Shown: in pieces, positions 48,605-60,094 of the stretch | How the letters are laid out: every line of letters begins with the position of its first letter | How positions within the stretch are numbered: the stretch's first letter is position 1 | DNA from: Pleurodeles waltl | Taxonomy: Eukaryota; Chordata; Amphibia; Caudata; Salamandridae | Direction: 5' to 3' | Length of the DNA stretch: 64,000 nucleotides | NCBI RefSeq assembly: GCF_031143425.1 | Contig: NW_027150032.1 | Coordinates: 1 to 64,000, forward strand | Made by a program: the position numbers and the translations under genes | The notes under the pieces: generated by a model | The model's database searches: none | What the model was told of the DNA's origin: nothing | What the model saw: the letters and a program-made list of their open reading frames with translations, nothing else

Positions 48605-51600
48605 TCACCCCATCTTGGTTTCCCCTAGGTCTCTAGTTTTCAGAAATGCACAGGTTTGGTAGGTTTCCCTAGGTGGCGGCTGAGCTACAGGCCAAAATCT
48701 ACAGGTAGGCACTTTGCAAAAAACACCTCTGTTTTCTTTAAAAAAATTGGATGTGCTCACGTTGCGCTTTGGGTCGTTTCCTGTCGCGGGCGCTAGGCCT
48801 ACCCACACAAGTGAGGTATCATTTTTATCGGGAGACTTGGGGGAACGCTGGGTGAAAGGAAATTTGTGGCTCCTCTCAGATTCCAGAACTTTTTGCCACA
48901 GAAATGTGAGGAACATGTGTTTTTTTAGCCCAATTTTGAGGTTTGCAAAGGATTCTGGGTAACAGAACCTGGTCTGAGCCACACAAGTCACCCCATCTTG
49001 GATTCCCATAGGTCTCTAGTTTTCAGAAATGCACAGGATTGGTAGGTTTCCTTAGGTGGCGGCTGAACTACAGGCCAAAATCTACAGGTAGGCACTTTGC
49101 AAAAAACACCTCTGTTTTCATTCAAAAAATTGGATGTGTCCACGTTGCACTTTGGGGCGTTTCCTGTCGCGGGCACTAGGCCTACCCACACAAGTGAGGT
49201 ATCATTTTTATCGGGAGACTTGGGGGAACGCTGGGTGGAAGGTAATTTGTGGCTCCTCTCAGATTCCAGAACTTTCTGCCACAGAAATGTGAGGAATATG
49301 TGTTTTTTTAGCCAAATTTTGAGGTTTGCAAAGGATTCTGGGTAACAGAACCTGGTCCGAGCCACACAAGTCACCCCATCTTGGATTCCCCGAGGTCTCT
49401 AGTTTTCAGAAATGCACAGGTTTGGTAGGTTTCCCTAGGTGGCGGCTGAGCTACAGGCCAAAATCTACAGGTAGGCACTTTGCAAAAAACACCTCTATTT
49501 TCTTTCAAACAATTGGATGTGTCCACGTTGCGCTTTGGGGCGTTTCCTGTCGCGGGCGCTAGGCCTACTCACACAAGTGAGGTATCATTTTTATCGGGAG
49601 ACGTGGGGGAACGCTGGGTGGAAGGAAATTTGTGGCTCCTCTCAGATTCCAGAACTTTCTGCCACAGAAATGTGAGGACCATGTGTTTTTTTAGCCAAAT
49701 TATGAGGTTTGCAAAGGATTCTGGGTAACAGAACCTGGTCCGAGCCACACAAGTCACCCCATCTTGGATTCCCCTAGGTCTCTAGTTTTCAGAAATGCAC
49801 AGGTTTGGTAGGTTTCCCTAGGTGCCGGCTGAGCTACAGGCCAAAATCTACAGGTAGGCACTTTGCAAAAAACACCTCTGTTTTCTTTAAAAAAATTGGA
49901 TGTGTCCACGTTGCGCTTTGGGGCGTTTCCTGTAGCGGGCGCTAGGCCTACCCACACAAGTGAGGTATCATTTTTATCGGGAGACTTGGGGGAACGCTGG
50001 GTGGAAGGAAATTTGTGGCTCCTCTCAGATTCCAGACATTTCTGCCACAGAAATGTGAGGAACATGTGTTTTTTTAGCCACATTTTGAGGTTTGCAAAGG
50101 ATTCTGGGTAACAGAACCTGGTCTGAGCCACACAAGTCACCCCATCTTGGATTCCCCTAGGTCTCTAGTTTTCAGAAATGCACAGGTTTGGTAGGTTTCC
50201 CCAGGTGGTGGCTGAGCTACAGGCCAAAATCTACAGGTAGGCACTTTGCAAAAAACACCTCTGTTTTCTTTCAAAAAATTGGATGTGTCCACGTTGCGCT
50301 TTGGGGCGTTTCCTGTCGCGGGCGCTAGGCCTACCCACACAAGTGAGGTATCATTTTTATCTGGAGACTTGGGGGAACGCTGGGTGGAAGGTAATTTGTG
50401 ACTCCTCTCAGATTCCAGAACTTTCTGCCACAGAAATGTGAGGAACATGTGTTTTTTTAGCCATATTTTGAGGTTTGCAAAGGATTCTGGGTAACAGAAC
50501 CTGGTCCGAGCCACACAAGTCACCCCATCTTGGTTTCCCCTAGGTCTCTAGTTTTCAGAAATGCACAGGTTTGGTAGGTTTCCCTAGGTGGCGGCTGAGC
50601 TACAGGCCAAAATCTACAGGTAGGCACTTTGCAAAAAACACCTCTGTTTTCTTTAAAAAAATTGGATGTGCTCACGTTGCGCTTTGGGTCGTTTCCTGTC
50701 GCGGGCGCTAGGCCTACCCACACAAGTGAGGTATCATTTTTATCGGGAGACTTGGGGGAACGCTGGGTGGAAGGAAATTTGTGGCTCCTCTCAGATTCCA
50801 GAACTTTCTGCCACAGAAATGTGAGGAACATGTGTTTTTTTAGCCCAATTTTGAGGTTTGCAAAGGATTCTGGGTAACAGAACCTGGTCTGAGCCACACA
50901 AGTCACCCCATCTTGGATTCCCCTAGGTCTCTAGTTTTCAGAAATGCACAGGATTGGTAGGTTTCCTTAGGTGGCGGCTGAGCTACAGGCCAAAATCTAC
51001 AGGTAGGCACTTTGCAAAAAACACCTCTGTTTTCTTTCAAAAAATTGGATGTGTCCACGTTGCACTTTGGGGCGTTTCCTGTCGCGGGCGCTAGGCCTAC
51101 CCACACAAGTGAGGTATCATTTTTATAGGGAGACTTGGGGGAACGCTGGGTGGAAGGAAATTTGTGGCTCCTCTCAGATTCCAGACATTTCTGCCACAGA
51201 AATGTGAGGAACATGTGTTTTTTTAGCCCAATTTTGAGGTTTGCAAAGGATTCTGGGTAACAGAACCTGGTCTGAGCCACACAAGTCACCCCATCTTGGA
51301 TTCCCCTAGGTCTCTAGTTTTCAGAAATGCACAGGTTTGGTAGGTTTCCCCAGGTGGCGGCTGAGCTACAGGCCAAAATCTACAGGTAGGCACTTTGCAA
51401 AAAACACCTCTGTTTTCTTTCAAAAAATTGGATGTGTCCACGTTGCGCTTTGGGGCGTTTCCTGTTGCGGGCGCTAGGCCTACCCACACAAGTGAGGTAT
51501 CATTTTTATCGGGAGACTTGGGGGAACGCTGGGTGGAAGGTAATTTGTGACTCCTCTCAGATTCCAGAACTTTCTGCCACAGAAATGTGAGGAACATGTG

Positions 51601-51668
51601 TTTTTTTAGCCAAATTTTGAGGTTTGCAAAGGATTCTGGGTAACAGAACCTGGTCCGAGCCACACAAG
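48605..51668. repeat. HOR-IV copy 1: V B L H J V B/H J (8 units, 3064 bp)
   Basis: Units: V 48605 (gtgctcacg, ctttgggtcg), B 48988 (ttcccatagg, ggctgaacta, ttcattcaaa), L 49371 (acctctatttt, caaacaatt), H 49754 (tgtagcggg, gccacatttt), J 50137 (ccccaggtggtgg, tatctgg, gccatatttt), V 50520, B/H chimera 50903, J 51286 (tgttgcggg). Every unit is 383 bp. From about 48,450 to 51,060 the sequence reappears 3064 bp downstream with, by eye, one substitution (tttccctagg in 49754 versus tttcactagg in 52818). Confidence 0.9.
50903..51285. repeat. Chimeric unit B/H
   Basis: The front and core are B (ggattggtagg, ccttagg, gcactttgg). From relative position about 185 it is H (gggcgctagg, tataggg, ccagacattt, cccaatttt, ggtctgagc). 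In the next copy B/C 53967 and H 54350 are separate, each followed onward to J. One unit was lost here by exchange between relative positions about 165 and 190. Confidence 0.85.
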
Positions 51669-54600
51669 TCACCCCATCTTGGTTTCCCCTAGGTCTCTAG
51701 TTTTCAGAAATGCACAGGTTTGGTAGGTTTCCCTAGGTGGCGGCTGAGCTACAGGCCAAAATCTACAGGTAGGCACTTTGCAAAAAACACCTCTGTTTTC
51801 TTTAAAAAAATTGGATGTGCTCACGTTGCGCTTTGGGTCGTTTCCTGTCGCGGGCGCTAGGCCTACCCACACAAGTGAGGTATCATTTTTATCGGGAGAC
51901 TTGGGGGAACGCTGGGTGAAAGGAAATTTGTGGCTCCTCTCAGATTCCAGAACTTTTTGCCACAGAAATGTGAGGAACATGTGTTTTTTTAGCCCAATTT
52001 TGAGGTTTGCAAAGGATTCTGGGTAACAGAACCTGGTCTGAGCCACACAAGTCACCCCATCTTGGATTCCCATAGGTCTCTAGTTTTCAGAAATGCACAG
52101 GATTGGTAGGTTTCCTTAGGTGGCGGCTGAACTACAGGCCAAAATCTACAGGTAGGCACTTTGCAAAAAACACCTCTGTTTTCATTCAAAAAATTGGATG
52201 TGTCCACGTTGCACTTTGGGGCGTTTCCTGTCGCGGGCACTAGGCCTACCCACACAAGTGAGGTATCATTTTTATCGGGAGACTTGGGGGAACGCTGGGT
52301 GGAAGGTAATTTGTGGCTCCTCTCAGATTCCAGAACTTTCTGCCACAGAAATGTGAGGAATATGTGTTTTTTTAGCCAAATTTTGAGGTTTGCAAAGGAT
52401 TCTGGGTAACAGAACCTGGTCCGAGCCACACAAGTCACCCCATCTTGGATTCCCCGAGGTCTCTAGTTTTCAGAAATGCACAGGTTTGGTAGGTTTCCCT
52501 AGGTGGCGGCTGAGCTACAGGCCAAAATCTACAGGTAGGCACTTTGCAAAAAACACCTCTATTTTCTTTCAAACAATTGGATGTGTCCACGTTGCGCTTT
52601 GGGGCGTTTCCTGTCGCGGGCGCTAGGCCTACTCACACAAGTGAGGTATCATTTTTATCGGGAGACGTGGGGGAACGCTGGGTGGAAGGAAATTTGTGGC
52701 TCCTCTCAGATTCCAGAACTTTCTGCCACAGAAATGTGAGGACCATGTGTTTTTTTAGCCAAATTATGAGGTTTGCAAAGGATTCTGGGTAACAGAACCT
52801 GGTCCGAGCCACACAAGTCACCCCATCTTGGATTCCCCTAGGTCTCTAGTTTTCAGAAATGCACAGGTTTGGTAGGTTTCACTAGGTGCCGGCTGAGCTA
52901 CAGGCCAAAATCTACAGGTAGGCACTTTGCAAAAAACACCTCTGTTTTCTTTAAAAAAATTGGATGTGTCCACGTTGCGCTTTGGGGCGTTTCCTGTAGC
53001 GGGCGCTAGGCCTACCCACACAAGTGAGGTATCATTTTTATCGGGAGACTTGGGGGAACGCTGGGTGGAAGGAAATTTGTGGCTCCTCTCAGATTCCAGA
53101 CATTTCTGCCACAGAAATGTGAGGAACATGTGTTTTTTTAGCCACATTTTGAGGTTTGCAAAGGATTCTGGGTAACAGAACCTGGTCTGAGCCACACAAG
53201 TCACCCCATCTTGGATTCCCCTAGGTCTCTAGTTTTCAGAAATGCACAGGTTTGGTAGGTTTCCCCAGGTGGTGGCTGAGCTACAGGCCAAAATCTACAG
53301 GTAGGCACTTTGCAAAAAACACCTCTGTTTTCTTTCAAAAAATTGGATGTGTCCACGTTGCGCTTTGGGGCGTTTCCTGTCGCGGGCGCTAGGCCTACCC
53401 ACACAAGTGAGGTATCATTTTTATCTGGAGACTTGGGGGAACGCTGGGTGGAAGGTAATTTGTGACTCCTCTCAGATTCCAGAACTTTCTGCCACAGAAA
53501 TGTGAGGAACATGTGTTTTTTTAGCCATATTTTGAGGTTTGCAAAGGATTCTGGGTAACAGAACCTGGTCCGAGCCACACAAGTCACCCCATCTTGGTTT
53601 CCCCTAGGTCTCTAGTTTTCAGAAATGCACAGGTTTGGTAGGTTTCCCTAGGTGGCGGCTGAGCTACAGGCCAAAATCTACAGGTAGGCACTTTGCAAAA
53701 AACACCTCTGTTTTCTTTAAAAAAATTGGATGTGCTCACGTTGCGCTTTGGGTCGTTTCCTGTCGCGGGCGCTAGGCCTACCCACACAAGTGAGGTATCA
53801 TTTTTATCGGGAGACTTGGGGGAACGCTGGGTGGAAGGAAATTTGTGGCTCCTCTCAGATTCCAGAACTTTCTGCCACAGAAATGTGAGGAACATGTGTT
53901 TTTTTAGCCCAATTTTGAGGTTTGCAAAGGATTCTGGGTAACAGAACCTGGTCTGAGCCACACAAGTCACCCCATCTTGGATTCCCCTAGGTCTCTAGTT
54001 TTCAGAAATGCACAGGATTGGTAGGTTTCCTTAGGTGGCGGCTGAGCTACAGGCCAAAATCTACAGGTAGGCACTTTGCAAAAAACACCTCTGTTTTCTT
54101 TCAAAAAATTGGATGTGTCCACGTTGCACTTTAGGGCGTTTCCTGTCGCGGGCACTAGGCCTACCCACACAAGTGAGGTATCATTTTTATCGGGAGACTT
54201 GGGGGAACGCTGGGTGGAAGGTAATTTGTGGCTCCTCTCAGATTCCAGAACTTTCTGCCACAGAAATGTGAGGACCATGTGTTTTTTTAGCCAAATTATG
54301 AGGTTTGCAAAGGATTCTGGGTAACAGAACCTGGTCCGAGCCACACAAGTCACCCCATCTTGGATTTCCCTAGGTCTCTAGTTTTCAGAAATGCACAGGT
54401 TTGGTAGGTTTCCCTAGGTGCCGGCTGAGCTACAGGCCAAAATCTACAGGTAGGCACTTTGCAAAAAACACCTCTGTTTTCTTTAAAAAAATTGGATGTG
54501 TCCACGTTGCGCTTTGGGGCGTTTCCTGTCGCGGGCGCTAGGCCTACCCACACAAGTGAGGTATCATTTTTATAGGGAGACTTGGGGGAACGCTGGGTGG

Positions 54601-55115
54601 AAGGAAATTTGTGGCTCCTCTCAGATTCCAGACATTTCTGCCACAGAAATGTGAGGAACATGTGTTTTTTTAGCCCAATTTTGAGGTTTGCAAAGGATTC
54701 TGGGTAACAGAACCTGGTCTGAGCCACACAAGTCACCCCATCTTGGATTCCCCTAGGTCTCTAGTTTTCAGAAATGCACAGGTTTGGTAGGTTTCCCCAG
54801 GTGGCGGCTGAGCTACAGGCCAAAATCTACAGGTAGGCACTTTGCAAAAAACACCTCTGTTTTCTTTCAAAAAATTGGATGTGTCCACGTTGCGCTTTGG
54901 GGCGTTTCCTGTCGCGGGCGCTAGGCCTACCCACACAAGTGAGGTATCATTTTTATCGGGAGACTTGGGGGAACGCTGGGTGGAAGGTAATTTGTGACTC
55001 CTCTCAGATTCCAGAACTTTCTGCCACAGAAATGTGAGGAACATGTGTTTTTTTAGCCAAATGTTGAGGTTTGCAAAGGATTCTGGGTAACAGAACCTGG
55101 TCCGAGCCACACAAG
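51669..55115. repeat. HOR-IV copy 2: V B L H J V B/C H J (9 units, 3447 bp)
   Basis: Units: V 51669, B 52052, L 52435, H 52818, J 53201, V 53584, B/C 53967 (ctttagggcg front, gaccatgtg and attatgagg back), H 54350 (ttggatttccc), J 54733 (aaatgttgagg). The private marks of copy 1 (ttcccatagg, ttcattcaaa, caaacaatt, tgtagcggg, gccacatttt, gccatatttt) all recur, which shows a very young duplication. It is one unit longer than copy 1 because copy 1 has the B/H hybrid. Confidence 0.9.
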
Positions 55116-55498
55116 TCACCCCATCTTGGTTTCCCCTAGGTCTCTAGTTTTCAGAAATGCACAGGTTTGGTAGGTTTCCCTAGGTGGCGGCTGAGCTACA
55201 GGCCAAAATCTACAGGTAGGCACTTTGCAAAAAACACCTCTGTTTTCTTTAAAAAAATTGGATGTGCTCACGTTGCGCTTTAGGGCGTTTCCTGTCGCGG
55301 GCACTAGGCCTACCCACACAAGTGAGGTATCATTTTTATCGGGAGACTTGGGGGAACGCTGGGTGGAAGGTAATTTGTGGCTCCTCTCAGATTCCAGAAA
55401 TTTCTGCCACAGAAATGTGAGGAATATGTGTTTTTTTAGCCAAATTTTGAGGTTTGGAAAGGGTTCTGGGTAACAGAACCTGGTCCGAGCCACACAAG
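55116..55498. repeat. Chimeric unit V/B
   Basis: It is V through gtgctcacgttgcgc (relative position about 160). It becomes B from tttagggcg and gggcactagg onward (aaggtaa, gaatatgtg, gggttctggg), and is followed by a C unit as B normally is. The switch falls within a few bases around relative position 160-166, the best-resolved breakpoint in the window. Confidence 0.85.
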
Positions 55499-55881
55499 TC
55501 ACCCCATCTTGGATTCCCCGAGGTCTCTAGTTTTCAGAAATGCACAGGTTTGGTAGGTTTCCCTAGGTGGCGGCTAAGCTACAGGCCAAAATCTACAGGT
55601 AGGCACTTTGCAAAAAACACCACTGTTTTCTTTCAAAAAATTGGATATGTCCACGTTGCGCTTTGGGGCGTTTCCTGTCGCGGGCGTTAGGCCTACTCAC
55701 ACAAGTGAGGTATCATTTTTATCGGGAGACGTGGGGGAACGCTGGGTGGAAGGAAATTTGTGGCTCCTCTCAGATTCCAGAACTTTCTGCCACAGAAATG
55801 TGAGGACCATGTGTTTTTTTAGCCAAATTATGAGGTTTGCAAAGGATTCTGGGTAACAGAACCTGGTCCGAGCCACACAAG

Positions 55882-56264
55882 TCACCCCATCTTGGATTCC
55901 CCTAGGTCTCTAGTTTTCAGAAATGCACAGATTTGGCAGGTTTCCCTAGGTGGCGGCTGAGCTAGAGGCCAAAATCTACAGGTAGGCACTTTGCAAAAAA
56001 CACCTCTGTTTTCTTTAAAAAAATTGGATGTGCTCACGTTGCGCTTTGGGTCGTTTCCTGTCGCGGGCGCTAGGCCTACCCACACAAGTGAGGTATCATT
56101 TTTATCGGGAGACTTGGGGGAATGCTGGGTGGAAGGAAATTTGTGGCTCCTCTCAGATTCCAGAACTTTCTGCCACAGAAATGTGAGGAACATGTGTTTT
56201 TTTAGCCCAATTTTGAGGTTTGCAAAGGATTCTGGGTAACAGAACCTGGTCTGAGCCACACAAG
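55882..56264. repeat. Chimeric unit D/V
   Basis: The front (agatttggcagg, gctagagg) is D-like and follows a C unit, as D normally does. From relative position about 130 it is V (ctttaaaaaaatt, gtgctcacg, ctttgggtcg) with ggggaatgctgg, the private mark of V 57797. This hybrid joins a C-D context to the V-B/C-H-J module. Confidence 0.82.
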
Positions 56265-59200
56265 TCACCCCATCTTGGATTCCCCTAGGTCTCTAGTTTT
56301 CAGAAATGCACAGGATTGGTAGGTTTCCTTAGGTGGCGGCTGAGCTACAGGCCAAAATCTACAGGTAGGCACTTTGCAAAAAACACCTCTGTTTTCTTTC
56401 AAAAAATTGGATGTGTCCACGTTGCACTTTAGGGCGTTTCCTGTCGCGGGCACTAGGCCTACCCACACAAGTGAGGTATCATTTTTATCGGGAGACTTGG
56501 GGGAACGCTGGGTGGAAGGTAATTTGTGGCTCCTCTCAGATTCCAGAACTTTCTGCCACAGAAATGTGAGGACCATGTGTTTTTTTAGCCAAATTATGAG
56601 GTTTGCAAAGGATTCTGGGTAACAGAACCTGGTCCGAGCCACACAAGTCACCCCATCTTGGATTCCCCTAGGTCTCTAGTTTTCAGAAATGCACAGGTTT
56701 GGTAGGTTTCCCTAGGTGCCGGCTGAGCTACAGGCCAAAATCTACAGGTAGGCACTTTGCAAAAAACACCTCTGTTTTCTTTAAAAAAATTGGATGTGTC
56801 CACGTTGCGCTTTGGGGCGTTTCCTGTCGCGGGCGCTAGGCCTACCCACACAAGTGAGGTATAATTTTTATAGGGAGACTTGGGGGAACGCTGGGTGGAA
56901 GGAAATTTGTGGCTCCTCTCAGATTCCAGACATTTCTGCCACAGAAATGTGAGGAACATGTGTTTTTTTAGCCCAATTTTGAGGTTTGCAAAGGATTCTG
57001 GGTAACAGAACCTGGTCTGAGCCACACAAGTCACCCCATCTTGGATTCCCCTAGGTCTCTGGTTTTCAGAAATGCACAGGTTTGGTAGGTTTCCCCAGGT
57101 GGCGGCTGAGCTACAGGCCAAAATCTACAGGTAGGCACTTTGCAAAAAAAACCTCTGTTTTCTTTCAAAAAATTGGATGTGTCCACGTTGCGCTTTGGGG
57201 CGTTTCCTGTCGCGGGCGCTAGGCCTACCCACACAAGTGAGGTATCATTTTTATCGGGAGACTTGGGGGAACGCTGGGTGGAAGGTAATTTGTGACTCCT
57301 CTCAGATTCCAGAACTTTCTGCCACAGAAATGTGAGGAACATGTGTTTTTTTAGCCAAATGTTGAGGTTTGCAAAGGATTCTGGGTAACAGAACCTGGTC
57401 CGAGCCACACAAGTCACCCCATCTTGGTTTCCCCTAGGTCTCTAGTTTTCAGAAATGCACAGGTTTGGTAGGTTTCCCTAGGTGGCGGCTGAGCTACAGG
57501 CCAAAATCTACAGGTAGGCACTTTGCAAAAAACACCTCTGTTTTCTTTAAAAAAATTGGATGTGCTCACGTTGCGCTTTGGGTCGTTTCCTGTCGCGGGC
57601 GCTAGGCCTACCCACACAAGTGAGGTATCATTTTTATCGGGAGACTTGGGGGAACGCTGGGTGGAAGGTAATTTGTGACTCCTCTCAGATTCCAGAACTT
57701 TCTGCCACAGAAATGTGAGGAACATGTGTTTTTTTAGCCAAATGTTGAGGTTTGCAAAGGATTCTGGGTAACAGAACCTGGTCCGAGCCACACAAGTCAC
57801 CCCATCTTGGTTTCCCCTAGGTCTCTAGTTTTCAGAAATGCACAGGTTTGGTAGGTTTCCCTAGGTGGCGGCTGAGCTACAGGCCAAAATCTACAGGTAG
57901 GCACTTTGCAAAAAACACCTCTGTTTTCTTTAAAAAAATTGGATGTGCTCACGTTGCGCTTTGGGTCGTTTCCTGTCGCGGGCGCTAGGCCTACCCACAC
58001 AAGTGAGGTATCATTTTTATCGGGAGACTTGGGGGAATGCTGGGTGGAAGGAAATTTGTGGCTCCTCTCAGATTCCAGAACTTTCTGCCACAGAAATGTG
58101 AGGAACATGTGTTTTTTTAGCCCAATTTTGAGGTTTGCAAAGGATTCTGGGTAACAGAACCTGGTCTGAGCCACACAAGTCACCCCATCTTGGATTCCCC
58201 TAGGTCTCTAGTTTTCAGAAATGCACAGGATTGGTAGGTTTCCTTAGGTGGCGGCTGAGCTACAGGCCAAAATCTACAGGTAGGCACTTTGCAAAAAACA
58301 CCTCTGTTTTCTTTCAAAAAATTGGATGTGTCCACGTTGCACTTTAGGGCGTTTCCTGTCGCGGGCACTAGGCCTACCCACACAAGTGAGGTATCATTTT
58401 TATCGGGAGACTTGGGGGAACGCTGGGTGGAAGGTAATTTGTGGCTCCTCTCAGATTCCAGAACTTTCTGCCACAGAAATGTGAGGACCATGTGTTTTTT
58501 TAGCCAAATTATGAGGTTTGCAAAGGATTCTGGGTAACAGAACCTGGTCCGAGCCACACAAGTCACCCCATCTTGGATTCCCCTAGGTCTCTAGTTTTCA
58601 GAAATGCACAGGTTTGGTAGGTTTCCCTAGGTGCCGGCTGAGCTACAGGCCAAAATCTACAGGTAGGCACTTTGCAAAAAACACCTCTGTTTTCTTTAAA
58701 AAAATTGGATGTGTCCACGTTGCGCTTTGGGGCGTTTCCTGTCGCGGGCGCTAGGCCTACCCACACAAGTGAGGTATCATTTTTATAGGGAGACTTGGGG
58801 GAACGCTGGGTGGAAGGAAATTTGTGGCTCCTCTCAGATTCCAGACATTTCTGCCACAGAAATGTGAGGAACATGTGTTTTTTTAGCCCAATTTTGAGGT
58901 TTGCAAAGGATTCTGGGTAACAGAACCTGGTCTGAGCCACACAAGTCACCCCATCTTGGATTCCCCTAGGTCTCTAGTTTTCAGAAATGCACAGGTTTGG
59001 TAGGTTTCCCCAGGTGGCGGCTGAGCTACAGGCCAAAATCTACAGGTAGGCACTTTGCAAAAAACACCTCTGTTTTCTTTAAAAAAATTGGATGTGTCCA
59101 CGTTGCGCTTTGGGGCGTTTCCTGTCGCGGGCGCTAGGCCTACCCACACAAGTGAGGTATCATTTTTATCGGGAGACTTGGGGGAACGCTGGGTGGAAGG

Positions 59201-59328
59201 TAATTTGTGACTCCTCTCAGATTCCAGAACTTTCTGCCACAGAAATGTGAGGAACATGTGTTTTTTTAGCCAAATGTTGAGGTTTGCAAAGGATTCTGGG
59301 TAACAGAACCTGGTCCGAGCCACACAAG

Positions 59329-60094
59329 TCACCCCATCTTGGTTTCCCCTAGGTCTCTAGTTTTCAGAAATGCACAGGTTTGGTAGGTTTCCCTAGGTGG
59401 CGGCTGAGCTACAGGCCAAAATCTACAGGTAGGCACTTTGCAAAAAAAACCTCTGTTTTCTTTAAAAAAATTGGATGTGCTCACGTTGCGCTTTGGGTCG
59501 TTTCCTGTCGCGGGCGCTAGGCCTACCCACACAAGTGAGGTATCATTTTTATCGGGAGACTTGGGGGAACGCTGGGTGGAAGGTAATTTGTGGCTCCTCT
59601 CAGATTCCAGAACTTTCTGCCACAGAAATGTGAGGAATATGTGTTTTTTTAGCCAAATTTTGAGGTTAGCAAAGGGTTCTGGGTAACAGAACCTGGTCCG
59701 AGCCACACAAGTCACCCCATCTTGGATTCCCCTAGGTCTCTAGTTTTCAGAAATGCACAGGTTTGGTAGGTTTCCCTAGGTGGCGGCTGAGCTACAGGCC
59801 AAAATCTACAGGTAGGCACTTTGCAAAAAACACCTCTGTTTTCTTTCAAAAAATTGGATGTGTCCACGTTGCGCTTTGGGACGTTTCCTGTCGCGGGCGC
59901 TAGGCCTACCCACACAAGTGAGGTATCATTTTTATCGGGAGACTTGGGGGAACGCTGGGTGGAAGGTAATTTGTGGCTCCTCTCAGATTCCAGAACTTTC
60001 TGCCACAGAAATGTGAGGAACATGTGTTTTTTTAGCCCAATTTTGAGGTTTGCATAGGATTCTGGGTAACAGAACCTGGTCTGAGCCACACAAG
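59329..60094. repeat. Two-unit segment carrying HOR-II sequence (V/B then G/V)
   Basis: 59329 starts as V (private aaaaaaaacctctg, ctttgggtcg) and ends as B with gttagcaaagggtt. 59712 starts as the HOR-II G unit (ctttgggacg, aaggtaa) and ends with cccaatttt, gcatagg and ggtctgagc. The combination of gttagcaaagggtt followed by ctttgggacg is otherwise found only at 17197-17580, 18732-19115 and 20648-21031, about 40 kb away. In the sister position 62394 a single V unit with the same gcatagg occurs instead, so one unit length was inserted here or lost there. Confidence 0.8.

Larger units (their letters stand above)
55116..60094. repeat. HOR-IV reshuffled copies (13 units)
   Basis: Units: V/B 55116, C 55499 (ggatatgtcc), D/V 55882, B/C 56265, H 56648 (tataattttta), J 57031 (ctggttttcag), V/J 57414, V 57797 (ggggaatgctgg, shared with 55882), B/C 58180, H 58563, J 58946, V/B 59329, G/V 59712. 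The core V-B/C-H-J recurs from 53584, 55882 and 57797 (spacings of 6 and 5 units). V/B 55116, D/V 55882 and V/J 57414 are hybrids at the places where spacing changes. Confidence 0.85.
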
